Below the pieces are notes generated by a model that was not told the DNA's origin, made no database searches, and saw only the letters and a list, made by a program, of their open reading frames with translations. A stretch of DNA of 6,529 bases from Clostridia bacterium (GTDB lineage: Bacteria; Bacillota; Clostridia; Oscillospirales; CAG-272). Numbering within the stretch: position 1 is the stretch's first letter; every line of letters starts with the position of its first letter. Both the position numbers and the translations under genes were made by a program. The stretch lies in contig JAQXKW010000022.1 in assembly GCA_029010655.1 (NCBI GenBank), positions 1 to 6,529 on the forward strand, written 5' to 3'. Positions 1 to 6,163 of the stretch are shown in pieces.

Positions 1-837
1 GGCGGTCAGTATGCGCTGATAGCTATCGGGTATACCATGGTTTACGGTATACTGAGACTGATAAACTTCGCCCACGGCGATGTTTTTATGGTCTCAGGTC
101 TTTTAATGATTTATCTTACGGCGTCGGGGCTTCCGTTCTATGTCACCATTCCTTTGGTGATAATTGCCACGATCCTTCTCGGCGTGTTTATTGAACGTGT
201 GGCGTATAAGCCGCTCCGTTCAGCACCCAGAATGTCTGTTATGATATCGGCTATCGGCGTGTCATACCTTCTTCAGAACTGCGCTCTGTATTTTACAGGC
301 GGACTTCCCAAGGTTTATCCGAAAATCCCGTATCTTTCCGATAAAATCACGGTTTTCGGCGCAACTACCAGCCGTGTAACTGTAATTACTCCCATTATAG
401 TTTTGGCGCTTGTTGTGGTTTTGGTAATTTTCATAAAATATACCAAAATAGGTATGGCTATGCGTGCCGTTTCAAAGGACTTTACTACGTCCCAGCTTAT
501 GGGTATTAAAATTAACTCCGTAATTTCCTTTACCTTTATTATCGGATGCGGGCTTGCGGCTGTGGGCTCTCTGCTGTATTTCTCAAACTATTCGTCCGTA
601 ATTCCCACCTCCGGAGCTATGCCCGGACTTAAAGCCTTCGTTGCGGCGGTGTTCGGCGGAATAGGCTCTATTCCCGGAGCCGTTGTAGGTGCGTTTATTA
701 TAGGAATCTGCGAGAATATTATTAAGGGTCTCGGGTATACAACCTTCTCGGACGCATTTACTTTTGTTCTTCTGATAGTAATCCTTGCCGTAAAGCCTAC
801 CGGTATTTTCGGCGAAAAGACTACCGATAAGGTGTGA
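1..837 (+). CDS. livH: Branched-chain amino acid ABC transporter permease LivH (5'-truncated by window edge)
   Basis: One of the two membrane permeases of a branched-chain amino acid (Leu/Ile/Val) importer, acting in the cytoplasmic membrane with LivM, LivG, LivF and a substrate-binding protein. The frame is open from base 1: the 12 codons before the ATG at 37 read GGQYALIAIGYT, which continues directly into MVYGILRLINFAHGD, the family's hallmark N-terminal block. The ATG at 37 is therefore internal, and I infer that only about 10-20 N-terminal residues are missing. The visible 278 residues hold several long hydrophobic segments. A cytoplasmic coupling loop (TKIGMAMRAVSKD, from about base 442) should contact the ATPases, and a C-terminal FGGIGSIPGA block is shared with LivM. 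The TGA stop lies just before the livM ribosome binding site. The family assignment is secure; the exact substrate (amino acid, urea or amide) cannot be read from the permease alone. Confidence 0.93.
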   Translation, partial: GGQYALIAIGYTMVYGILRLINFAHGDVFMVSGLLMIYLTASGLPFYVTIPLVIIATILLGVFIERVAYKPLRSAPRMSVMISAIGVSYLLQNCALYFTGGLPKVYPKIPYLSDKITVFGATTSRVTVITPIIVLALVVVLVIFIKYTKIGMAMRAVSKDFTTSQLMGIKINSVISFTFIIGCGLAAVGSLLYFSNYSSVIPTSGAMPGLKAFVAAVFGGIGSIPGAVVGAFIIGICENIIKGLGYTTFSDAFTFVLLIVILAVKPTGIFGEKTTDKV

Positions 838-841
838 GGTG
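837..841 (+). promoter_or_regulatory. Ribosome binding site of livM
   Basis: AGGTG begins on the last base of the livH stop codon and sits 4 bases before the ATG at 846. It supports 846 as the livM start over the in-frame GTG at 834, which has only AAGG crowded directly against it, and over the ATG at 855, which is too far away. The arrangement suggests translational coupling to livH. Confidence 0.6.
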
Positions 842-845
842 CAGT

Positions 846-2033
846 ATGGGTAAAATGTTAAATCAGAAAAAATCCAATACGGGCACCTTTGTGGCACTGT
901 TCTGTATTTTGGCGCTGTTCGTGCTCCTTGTCCTTGTGGATAACGTGTTCCCCACGAATTCGTTTACACTGATGCTTATTCCCGTGCTGAAAAAGGGCGC
1001 GATTTATTCATTGGTGTGCGTGTCCATGAACCTTTTGAACGGCTTTACGGGTCTGTTCTCCCTGGGTCAGGCGGGATTTATGCTTTTAGGCGCATATTCC
1101 TATGCGGCGTTTTCCATTTCCGCCGCCTCTCATGGCGCCGTATATCAGTATTTTGACGGCGGAATTATTAAATTCTCCATTCCCGAAATATTTGCAAAGG
1201 CTCTCGGAGAAAATGCAGGCAATTTTCTCGGCTCCGTAGTATGTATTTTAATCGGCGGCGCCGTGGCGGCATTGTTTGCTTTCCTTATAGGTATTCCCGT
1301 GCTTCGCTTGAAAAGCGACTATCTGGCAATTGCATCTCTCGGCTTTGCGGAAATCATCAGAGCATTTGCTCAGTGGGACGTTCTCGGTCCCGTTACCAAC
1401 GGTTCAAACCTTCTCCGTAAATATACCACGTTTTCCGACATGAAAATCTCCTTTGGTGATTTTACGCTGAAGCTTGGCACATTGTTCCCGTTTTTGATAG
1501 TTTCCGTCTGTATTCTTCTTATAGTTCTTTTGATAAACTCCTCCTACGGCAGAGCCTTCAAGGCAATCCGTGACGACGAGGTAGCGGCTCAGGCTATGGG
1601 AATTAACCTTGCAAAGCATAAGAGGATGTCCTTTGTAATCAGCTCCTTCTTTGCAGGGGTCAGCGGTGCGCTTATTGCCATGTACCAGACCACAGTTGCC
1701 TCCAGCGCATTTACCACCGCTATGACCTATGAAATACTTCTCATTGTGGTTATCGGCGGTATCGGCTCCGTTACGGGAAGCTGTATCGGCGCGTTCCTTT
1801 ACATTGCATGCTCCGAATGGTGGCTTAGATTTCTTGACAGCGGCGAGGTTCTCGGAGTCAGCGTTCCGTTCTTCCGCGACGGCTTCAGAAAAGTCGTGTT
1901 CTCCGTTGTTATTATGATAATCGTCCTGTTCTTCTCAAGAGGTATAATGGGCGATAAGGAGCTGTCCTTTAATCGGCTGTTTGCAAAATTCAGAAAAAAG
2001 AAAGCACCGGAGGTGACAGAAAATGAGCAGTAA
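846..2033 (+). CDS. livM: Branched-chain amino acid ABC transporter permease LivM
   Basis: Second membrane permease of the importer, pairing with LivH to form the translocation path. From the ATG at 846 it is 395 residues. A first hydrophobic helix lies at about residues 14-32. The family signature MNLLNGFTGLFSLGQAGF (about bases 1027-1080) follows, then further membrane segments. The cytoplasmic coupling loop (RAFKAIRDDEVAAQAMGI, about 1552-1605) is followed by the IGGIGSVTGS block (about 1753-1782) that mirrors FGGIGSIPGA in LivH, reflecting the common ancestry of the two permeases. The protein is longer than many LivM proteins, partly through a loop after the signature (about bases 1120-1210) and partly through a lysine-rich, probably cytoplasmic tail. 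An upstream in-frame GTG at 834 would add four residues but lacks a well-spaced ribosome binding site. The end overlaps livG by 11 bases. Confidence 0.93.
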   Translation: MGKMLNQKKSNTGTFVALFCILALFVLLVLVDNVFPTNSFTLMLIPVLKKGAIYSLVCVSMNLLNGFTGLFSLGQAGFMLLGAYSYAAFSISAASHGAVYQYFDGGIIKFSIPEIFAKALGENAGNFLGSVVCILIGGAVAALFAFLIGIPVLRLKSDYLAIASLGFAEIIRAFAQWDVLGPVTNGSNLLRKYTTFSDMKISFGDFTLKLGTLFPFLIVSVCILLIVLLINSSYGRAFKAIRDDEVAAQAMGINLAKHKRMSFVISSFFAGVSGALIAMYQTTVASSAFTTAMTYEILLIVVIGGIGSVTGSCIGAFLYIACSEWWLRFLDSGEVLGVSVPFFRDGFRKVVFSVVIMIIVLFFSRGIMGDKELSFNRLFAKFRKKKAPEVTENEQ

Positions 2034-2868
2034 CGTATTGCACATTGAAAACGTAACCATGCAGTTCGGCGGCGTGGTTGCTGTAAATAACCTGTCCCTC
2101 GATATAAATAAAGGCGAGATTGTTGCGCTTATAGGTCCTAACGGCGCAGGAAAAACAACAGCCTTTAACTGCGTTACCGGCGTATATGAGCCTACAAACG
2201 GTCTTGTGGAATTCAACGGCGTTCCTATTGTCAGAAATCATCCCAAGGGCAAAATGGCAAAAACCTATATGGGCGAAAACGCCAATATGTATCAGGGAAA
2301 GGTTCTGCATCCCACCCCTGACGTTATCACAAAAATGGGAATCGCCCGTACCTTCCAGAATATCCGTCTGTGGAAAAGCATGACCGTTTTTGAAAACGTT
2401 CTAACGGCAAAGCACCTTAACGCAAAGCAAAGCGTCTTTTCCGCAATGCTCCATCTGAACACTTCGGAAGAAAAGCATATGAGAGAGGAAACAATGGAGC
2501 TTCTCTGCGAGCAGGGGCTTGATAAATTCGCAAACGAGCTTGCAACCTCTCTGCCTTACGGCTATCAGAGAAAGCTGGAGATTGCCCGTGCTCTTGCAAC
2601 AAAGCCTCAGCTTCTCCTTCTCGACGAGCCTGCGGCGGGTATGAACCCCCAGGAAACAGAGGAGCTTTCCGAGTTCATCTGTGAAATTCGTGATAAATAC
2701 GATCTGTCCGTATTCCTTATTGAGCACCATATGAATCTTGTTATGGATATTTCCGACAGGATTTACGTTATAGATTTCGGCAAGGTTATAAGCCAGGGCG
2801 TGCCTTCCGAGGTGCAGGCAGACCAACGGGTAATTGATGCTTATTTGGGGGTGAGTGACGTTGGATAA
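2023..2868 (+). CDS. livG: Branched-chain amino acid ABC transporter ATP-binding protein LivG
   Basis: One of two cytoplasmic ATPases that power the LivHM permease. The 281 residues show a Walker A motif GPNGAGKT (38-45), the Q-loop region ARTFQNIRLW (108-117, Q112), and an ABC signature in the LivG-type form LPYGYQRKLEIARAL (from 177) instead of LSGGQ. Walker B is LLLLDEP (197-203, catalytic Glu202), and the H-loop is IEHHM (His235). GGAGGTGA at 2009-2016 precedes the ATG at good spacing and lies inside the end of livM, so translation is probably coupled. Residues of roughly 72-98, between the N-terminal beta region and the Q-loop, look like an insertion relative to the short linker I expect in LivG. 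All catalytic motifs are intact, so the protein should be active. Confidence 0.94.
   Translation: MSSNVLHIENVTMQFGGVVAVNNLSLDINKGEIVALIGPNGAGKTTAFNCVTGVYEPTNGLVEFNGVPIVRNHPKGKMAKTYMGENANMYQGKVLHPTPDVITKMGIARTFQNIRLWKSMTVFENVLTAKHLNAKQSVFSAMLHLNTSEEKHMREETMELLCEQGLDKFANELATSLPYGYQRKLEIARALATKPQLLLLDEPAAGMNPQETEELSEFICEIRDKYDLSVFLIEHHMNLVMDISDRIYVIDFGKVISQGVPSEVQADQRVIDAYLGVSDVG
2847..2854 (+). promoter_or_regulatory. Ribosome binding site that selects a TTG start for livF
   Basis: GGGGGTGA, within the last codons of livG, ends 6 bases before the TTG at 2861 but directly abuts the in-frame GTG at 2855. The spacing favours TTG at 2861 as the livF start. Confidence 0.6.
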
Positions 2869-3580
2869 TATTCTGGAAATTAAGAATTTATATGTAAGCT
2901 ACGGCGGCATCGAAGCCGTTAAGGGTATCAGCCTCGATGTTCCCAAAGGAAAAATAGTAACTCTTATCGGCGCTAACGGTGCCGGAAAAAGTACTACTCT
3001 AAAAAGTATTTCGGGACTGGTAAAGCCCAAAAGCGCAGAGATAAACTATAACGGAAAGAGCATTGTAGGACTTTCTCCCGACAAAATCGTAAAATCGGGT
3101 ATCGTAATGGTTCCCGAAGGAAGACGGGTTTTCCCCAACCTTACCGTAAAGGAAAATCTCCGTATCGGCGCATATCTCAGAAAGGACGACCTTTCTAAGG
3201 ATTTTGAGTATGTATTCAGCCTTTTCCCCAGACTTAAAGAAAGGGAATGGCAGCTTGCGGGAACTCTTTCCGGAGGCGAACAGCAGATGCTGGCGGTGGG
3301 CAGAGCGCTCATGTCCCGTCCCGAGCTTCTTATGATGGATGAGCCTTCCTTGGGACTTGCTCCCTTGGTGGTTCAGGATATTTTCAAAATTATCCGTACC
3401 ATTAACGATAACGGCATAACCGTACTGCTCATTGAGCAGAATGCAAATATGGCGCTGAAGGTGTGCGATAAAGCATATGTGCTTGAAACCGGTACTATCA
3501 GCATGGAGGGAACAGGCGAGGAGCTTCTCTCCAACGAAGCCGTAAAGGAAGCATATCTGGGAAAAAGAAAAGAACAGTAA
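2861..3580 (+). CDS. livF: Branched-chain amino acid ABC transporter ATP-binding protein LivF
   Basis: Second cytoplasmic ATPase of the importer, forming a heterodimer with LivG. Starting at the TTG at 2861 it is 239 residues, close to the usual LivF length, and begins MDNILEIKNLYVSYGG, a typical LivF N-terminus. The GTG at 2855 would add two residues. Walker A is GANGAGKS (37-44), the signature LSGGEQQML starts at 136, and Walker B LLMMDEP is at 156-162 (Glu161). The LivF-specific block SLGLAPLVV follows. The H-loop position reads IEQNAN, with Gln in place of His; this is normal for LivF and is not a defect. The start overlaps the end of livG by 8 bases, so it is probably translationally coupled. 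It is the last gene of the operon and is followed within 5 bases by a hairpin terminator. Confidence 0.94.
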   Translation: MDNILEIKNLYVSYGGIEAVKGISLDVPKGKIVTLIGANGAGKSTTLKSISGLVKPKSAEINYNGKSIVGLSPDKIVKSGIVMVPEGRRVFPNLTVKENLRIGAYLRKDDLSKDFEYVFSLFPRLKEREWQLAGTLSGGEQQMLAVGRALMSRPELLMMDEPSLGLAPLVVQDIFKIIRTINDNGITVLLIEQNANMALKVCDKAYVLETGTISMEGTGEELLSNEAVKEAYLGKRKEQ

Positions 3581-3584
3581 AAAC

Positions 3585-3621
3585 ATGGCTGACGCTTGTG
3601 AGCTTCACTTGCGCCAGCCAT
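3585..3621. terminator. Bidirectional terminator hairpin between the convergent transcripts
   Basis: The arms ATGGCTGACGC and GCGCCAGCCAT pair at 10 of 11 positions (one A-C mismatch). Inside them, after a TT/TT internal loop, GTGA and TCAC pair around a GCT loop. On the + strand the stem is followed by ACTTTTATCTT; on the - strand it is followed by GTTTTTACTG. It lies 5 bases after the livF stop and 5 bases after the stop of the leftward small gene, so one hairpin probably ends both transcripts. The T-tracts are moderate, so efficiency is uncertain. Confidence 0.75.
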
Positions 3622-3625
3622 ACTT

Positions 3626-3850
3626 TTATCTTGTCATATCTGCGAGATTTTGCATTATTGAGCCGATTGTATCCATGGCATTAGCCGCCTTACCCCGGAT
3701 AAGCTCGGTTTTTTTCATGCACTTGCATGAGTGGGATTTTTTCGTTGACTTCAACAGCACTGCGGCACCGGTGCCAAGGGCTGAACCGATTATCATTCCG
3801 AAGGCAATGTACTTTGCCAAACAGGACATGTCACTGTTATGCTTTGTCAT
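3626..3850 (-). CDS. Small single-pass membrane protein of unknown function (74 aa)
   Basis: I do not recognise a named family with certainty. The protein has one glycine/alanine-rich hydrophobic segment (AKYIAFGMIIGSALGTGAAV, about residues 12-31). A basic stretch with a CKC pair (KSTKKSHSCKCMKK) and a predicted helix (GKAANAMDTIGSIMQNLADM) follow. This layout, membrane helix then lysine-rich linker then amphipathic helix, resembles small YtxH-like proteins common in clostridia; that comparison is from memory. GGAGA lies 8 bases before the ATG, which supports real translation. The gene is convergent with livF, ends next to the shared hairpin, and is preceded by a 30-bp palindrome. The opposite-strand reading frame across the same bases has no recognisable features. 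A membrane or envelope role is inferred only from the sequence. Confidence 0.68.
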   Translation of the reverse strand: MTKHNSDMSCLAKYIAFGMIIGSALGTGAAVLLKSTKKSHSCKCMKKTELIRGKAANAMDTIGSIMQNLADMTR

Positions 3851-3868
3851 AATTCTATCTCCGTTTAC

Positions 3869-3898
3869 ATATTACTGTGAAATTCTTCACGGTAATAT
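3869..3898. repeat. 30-bp near-perfect palindrome upstream of the small membrane protein gene
   Basis: ATATTACTGTGAA (3869-3881) and TTCACGGTAATAT (3886-3898) are inverted repeats matching at 12 of 13 positions around a 4-base ATTC spacer. It lies 19-48 bases upstream of the start codon at 3850. Neither side carries a T-tract, so it does not look like an intrinsic terminator. It could be an operator for a dimeric repressor or a hairpin in the mRNA leader. A weak promoter-like pair on the - strand (TTGCCA 3931-3926, 17-base spacer, TATGCC 3908-3903) would place the transcript start at its edge. Confidence 0.6.
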
Positions 3899-3947
3899 TA
3901 TTGGCATATAAGGGAGAAATATATATGGCAAATATATGAGCGAAAGG

Positions 3948-4709
3948 TCATTTTTTTCGGTTTTGCCTTAAAATTTCATAAGAGAGAATAGATGCCGCAG
4001 ATGCGGCAGAAAGAGAATTGCGGAATTCTCTGCCGTAGTCAAGCCGAACTGTTATATCCGAAAGGCTTTGAACTGCCGAGGAAATTCCCCTTTTTTCGCC
4101 GCCCACAATGAGAAATATGGGCAGGGAAAGGTTGGCGTCAAAAGCGGAAACAGAATCTCTTATACCTGCGGCGGCAATTTTTATATTTTTTTCTTTGAAA
4201 AATTTGCATGCGTCCGTGCCCTCGGAAACATATAAGGGCATAAGCTCAGACGCACCGGCAGAAGACCTGCAAACCACGCCTGCCGCACTCATCCAGTTGC
4301 GGGGAGTTAAAATTACGGCGTCTGCTCCCGCCGCATATATTGAACGGAGCGCATACCCGAAATTATAAGGGTCTTCAATCCCGTCAATCATTACATAAAA
4401 GCCCTTTTCTAAAACCTCAAGAGATGAAAGGGAAGGGATAATTCTGTCCGTGCATTCGGCAATAATTCCCCCGTGTGAGCTTCCCGTAGTCAGAGCGTCG
4501 ATTTCATCTTTTGAAGTATATTCTATATCAAAACCGTGAATATCCTTCATTTTCATAAGAAAATTCACTTCACGAGCCTTTTTGGAGCATCTTTCACCGT
4601 CAATGAGTATTCGCTCTATTTTTCTGTAACCGCCCTTCAAAACGGCTGAAATCGAAGTTATCCCCTCAAAAATCAGGGAATCGCCCTGCCTTGATACTTC
4701 TTTCTTCAT
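3948..4709 (-). CDS. SpoU/TrmH-family RNA 2'-O-methyltransferase
   Basis: Probable S-adenosylmethionine-dependent ribose methyltransferase acting on rRNA or tRNA; the target cannot be read from the sequence. The protein is 253 residues. An N-terminal substrate-binding region (about 1-95) includes FEGITSISAVL and a TGSSHGGIIA segment like the linker of RlmB-type enzymes. The knotted catalytic domain follows: motif 1 DPYNFGYALRS (113-123, with Asn116 and Arg122), motif 2 FLIVGGEKRGIS (199-210, with Glu205), and motif 3 region SLSAASAASIL (232-242). In the family consensus motif 3 reads SLNVSVAAAI; here the Asn position is Ser234, so this is a divergent subgroup. The ribosome binding site is weak (AGG about 8 bases before the ATG). 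The gene lies 33 bases after prfB, with an intrinsic terminator in the gap, so expression probably depends on readthrough or an internal promoter. The family call is firm; no symbol is justified. Confidence 0.87.
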   Translation of the reverse strand: MKKEVSRQGDSLIFEGITSISAVLKGGYRKIERILIDGERCSKKAREVNFLMKMKDIHGFDIEYTSKDEIDALTTGSSHGGIIAECTDRIIPSLSSLEVLEKGFYVMIDGIEDPYNFGYALRSIYAAGADAVILTPRNWMSAAGVVCRSSAGASELMPLYVSEGTDACKFFKEKNIKIAAAGIRDSVSAFDANLSLPIFLIVGGEKRGISSAVQSLSDITVRLDYGREFRNSLSAASAASILSYEILRQNRKK

Positions 4710-4722
4710 AATAAAACCTATG

Positions 4723-4744
4723 AAAAAAGCGGCTGTGCCGCTTT
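4723..4744 (-). terminator. Intrinsic terminator after prfB
   Basis: On the - strand AAAGCGGC, a 3-base ACA loop and GCCGCTTT form a perfect 8-bp stem that runs straight into a run of six T residues. The 5' arm shares its first two bases with the prfB TAA stop codon, and the T-run ends about 13 bases before the start of the downstream methyltransferase gene. It should terminate the transcript carrying the four-cysteine gene and prfB. Confidence 0.85.
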
Positions 4745-5855
4745 ATTCTTTTCCTGCATTCATTTTAAGATAAGCGTTAATAAAGCCGTCAATGTTGCCG
4801 TCCATAACGCTTTGAATATTTCCGTCCTCGTAGCCTGTTCTGGTGTCCTTAGCGAGAGTGTAGGGCATAAATACGTAAGAACGGATTTGAGAACCCCATT
4901 CAATGTTTGTCTTGTTGCCCTGTATATCCTCTATTTTGTCCAGCTTTTCACGCTGTTTAATTTCCATAAGCTTTGATTTCAGCATTTTCAGCGCAGTTTC
5001 CTTGTTCTGAAGCTGGCTTCTCTCTGTCTGACAGCCTACCACAATGCCCGTAGGAATATGCACTATACGGATAGCGGACTCGGTTTTGTTAATATGCTGA
5101 CCGCCCGCACCGCTTGATTTGTGTGTGGTTATTTCAAGGTCTTCTTCTTTCAGCTCAATAGAGTTGTCGTCCTCAAATTCGGGAAGAACCTCAACGGAGG
5201 CAAAAGACGTGTGACGTCTGCCGGAGCCGTCAAAGGGGGAGATACGCACGAGACGGTGCACTCCGTTTTCGCTTTTCAGATAACCGTAGGCATTGTTGCC
5301 CTCAACGGTAATTGTAGCGGATTTAATCCCTGCCTCGTCTCCGTCAAGCCAGTCAATCAGCTTAACCTTGTAGCCGTGTGACTCGCCCCAACGGGTATAC
5401 ATACGGTAGAGCATCTGCGCCCAGTCCTGAGCCTCTGTGCCGCCGGCACCGGGATGGAAGCTGAGAATAGCGTTGTTGTGGTCGTATTCTCCGGAAAGAA
5501 GTACCTCAATCCTCTGTCTTTCCTCCTCAGCCTGAATTTCGGAAAGCTCGTTTAAGATTTCGTCCTTCATATCCTCGTCGTTTTCCTCAATGGCAAGCTC
5601 GCACAGGGTAACAGCGTCCTCAAGCTTTGCACAAAGCTTTTCGTAGCTCTCGATTTTATCCTTTATCTGCTTTGTCTGACGGAGAATTTTTCCCGAATTC
5701 TCCTGGTCGTTCCAGAAATCGGGCTCAAGGGCTTTTTTATCAAGCGCCTCAGCTTCTTCCTTCAGCTGATTTATTCTTAAAGCGCTTCCAAGCTCTTTAA
5801 GGTCTTCTCTGAAATTAACAAGTTTATATTTTGCTTCTTCGATTTCGATTATCAT
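4743..5855 (-). CDS. prfB: Peptide chain release factor 2 (RF2)
   Basis: RF2 recognises UGA and UAA stop codons in the ribosomal A site and triggers hydrolysis of peptidyl-tRNA. From the ATG at 5855 the protein is 370 residues, the usual RF2 length. The stop-codon recognition tripeptide SPF is at 206-208 (within RISPFDGSGRRHTSF), and the catalytic GGQ loop is at 251-253 (SSGAGGQHINKTESA). SPF rather than PxT separates RF2 from RF1. An N-terminal coiled-coil-rich domain precedes HPGAGGTEAQDWAQMLYRMY. An upstream in-frame TTG at 5876 would add seven residues, but it lacks a ribosome binding site and breaks the family alignment. The gene is one uninterrupted frame: at residues 25-27, where many prfB genes carry a CTT TGA programmed +1 frameshift, it reads GCT TTA AGA. 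Its own stop is TAA. It lies 27 bases after the four-cysteine gene and is probably co-transcribed with it. Confidence 0.96.
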   Translation of the reverse strand: MIIEIEEAKYKLVNFREDLKELGSALRINQLKEEAEALDKKALEPDFWNDQENSGKILRQTKQIKDKIESYEKLCAKLEDAVTLCELAIEENDEDMKDEILNELSEIQAEEERQRIEVLLSGEYDHNNAILSFHPGAGGTEAQDWAQMLYRMYTRWGESHGYKVKLIDWLDGDEAGIKSATITVEGNNAYGYLKSENGVHRLVRISPFDGSGRRHTSFASVEVLPEFEDDNSIELKEEDLEITTHKSSGAGGQHINKTESAIRIVHIPTGIVVGCQTERSQLQNKETALKMLKSKLMEIKQREKLDKIEDIQGNKTNIEWGSQIRSYVFMPYTLAKDTRTGYEDGNIQSVMDGNIDGFINAYLKMNAGKE

Positions 5856-5867
5856 GTCAGCGGCATA

Positions 5868-5873
5868 TCCTTT
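5868..5873 (-). promoter_or_regulatory. Ribosome binding site of prfB
   Basis: AAAGGA on the - strand ends 12 bases before the ATG at 5855. The spacing is on the long side, but this is the only Shine-Dalgarno-like run near the start. It lies downstream of the TTG at 5876 and so cannot serve that codon, which favours the ATG. Confidence 0.5.
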
Positions 5874-5882
5874 CAAATTCTG

Positions 5883-6089
5883 TCAGTCGGAGTCTATATC
5901 CACAAAGTCTAACTTCGGTGCAGGGGCGGCTTTCGGCGGCACTCTTTTAAGAGGGTCATACGAAAATCTGCGGCATCGGTGATCTTTTGCCACAACTCCG
6001 TGAAACCTGCACAGAGAAGTATCTTCATGAAAAAGAGGTGTCGAATATTCGCAGTAAGCGCAAATTTTCTCCGCCTTGTCGGTTCCCAT
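5883..6089 (-). CDS. Small four-cysteine protein of unknown function, upstream of prfB
   Basis: A 68-residue soluble protein with no named family that I can assign. Four cysteines (Cys10, Cys13, Cys27, Cys39) in a CX2C-X13-C-X11-C arrangement suggest binding of a metal, either zinc or an iron-sulfur centre; this is inferred from the pattern. The central part ends in CRRFSYDPLKRVPP, a block I recall from short conserved hypothetical proteins of clostridia. The C-terminal tail is rich in Pro and Ala, then acidic. It has a purine-rich ribosome binding site (AAAGGCGGGAG just before the ATG) and a strong promoter about 40 bases upstream. It is the first gene of a probable two-gene transcript with prfB, ending 27 bases before it. 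No signal peptide or membrane segment is visible. Confidence 0.82.
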   Translation of the reverse strand: MGTDKAEKICAYCEYSTPLFHEDTSLCRFHGVVAKDHRCRRFSYDPLKRVPPKAAPAPKLDFVDIDSD

Positions 6090-6127
6090 ATTCTCCCGCC
6101 TTTCTCCGTGTCACATATACTCCTAAT

Positions 6128-6156
6128 ATTATATAAAAATTATTGCCATAAATCAA
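6128..6156 (-). promoter_or_regulatory. Sigma-A type promoter for the four-cysteine gene and prfB
   Basis: On the - strand a -35 box TTGATT (6156-6151) and a perfect -10 box TATAAT (6133-6128) are separated by exactly 17 bases of AT-rich sequence. Transcription would begin near 6121, giving a leader of about 30 bases before the ATG at 6089. The -35 box starts only 7 bases after the ylbJ stop codon. Confidence 0.85.
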
Positions 6157-6163
6157 GAGATTT

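Noticed and set aside
583..897. Antisense and out-of-frame reading frames over the liv, prfB and methyltransferase genes
   Set aside because: They overlap strongly supported genes, have low-complexity or unrecognisable translations, and lack ribosome binding sites.
3717..3730. CATGCA-CT-TGCATG palindrome within the small membrane protein gene
   Set aside because: Short, inside coding sequence, with no T-tract in the right position on either strand; likely chance.
3585..3911. A 108-codon + strand frame across the intergenic region after livF
   Set aside because: It begins inside the terminator hairpin, has no ribosome binding site, and lies opposite the better supported 74-residue gene.
3910..3939. 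AAGGGAG followed by an ATG on the + strand
   Set aside because: The frame stops after four codons (MANI), so there is nothing to translate.
5852..5867. A tiny reading frame (Met-Pro-Leu-Thr-stop) whose TGA overlaps the prfB ATG
   Set aside because: The AAAGGA run is only one base from its ATG, too close for initiation, and a four-codon frame next to a start codon is expected by chance.
5874..5876. TTG as the prfB start
   Set aside because: No ribosome binding site lies upstream, and the ATG at 5855 gives the usual RF2 length with SPF and GGQ at the expected positions.
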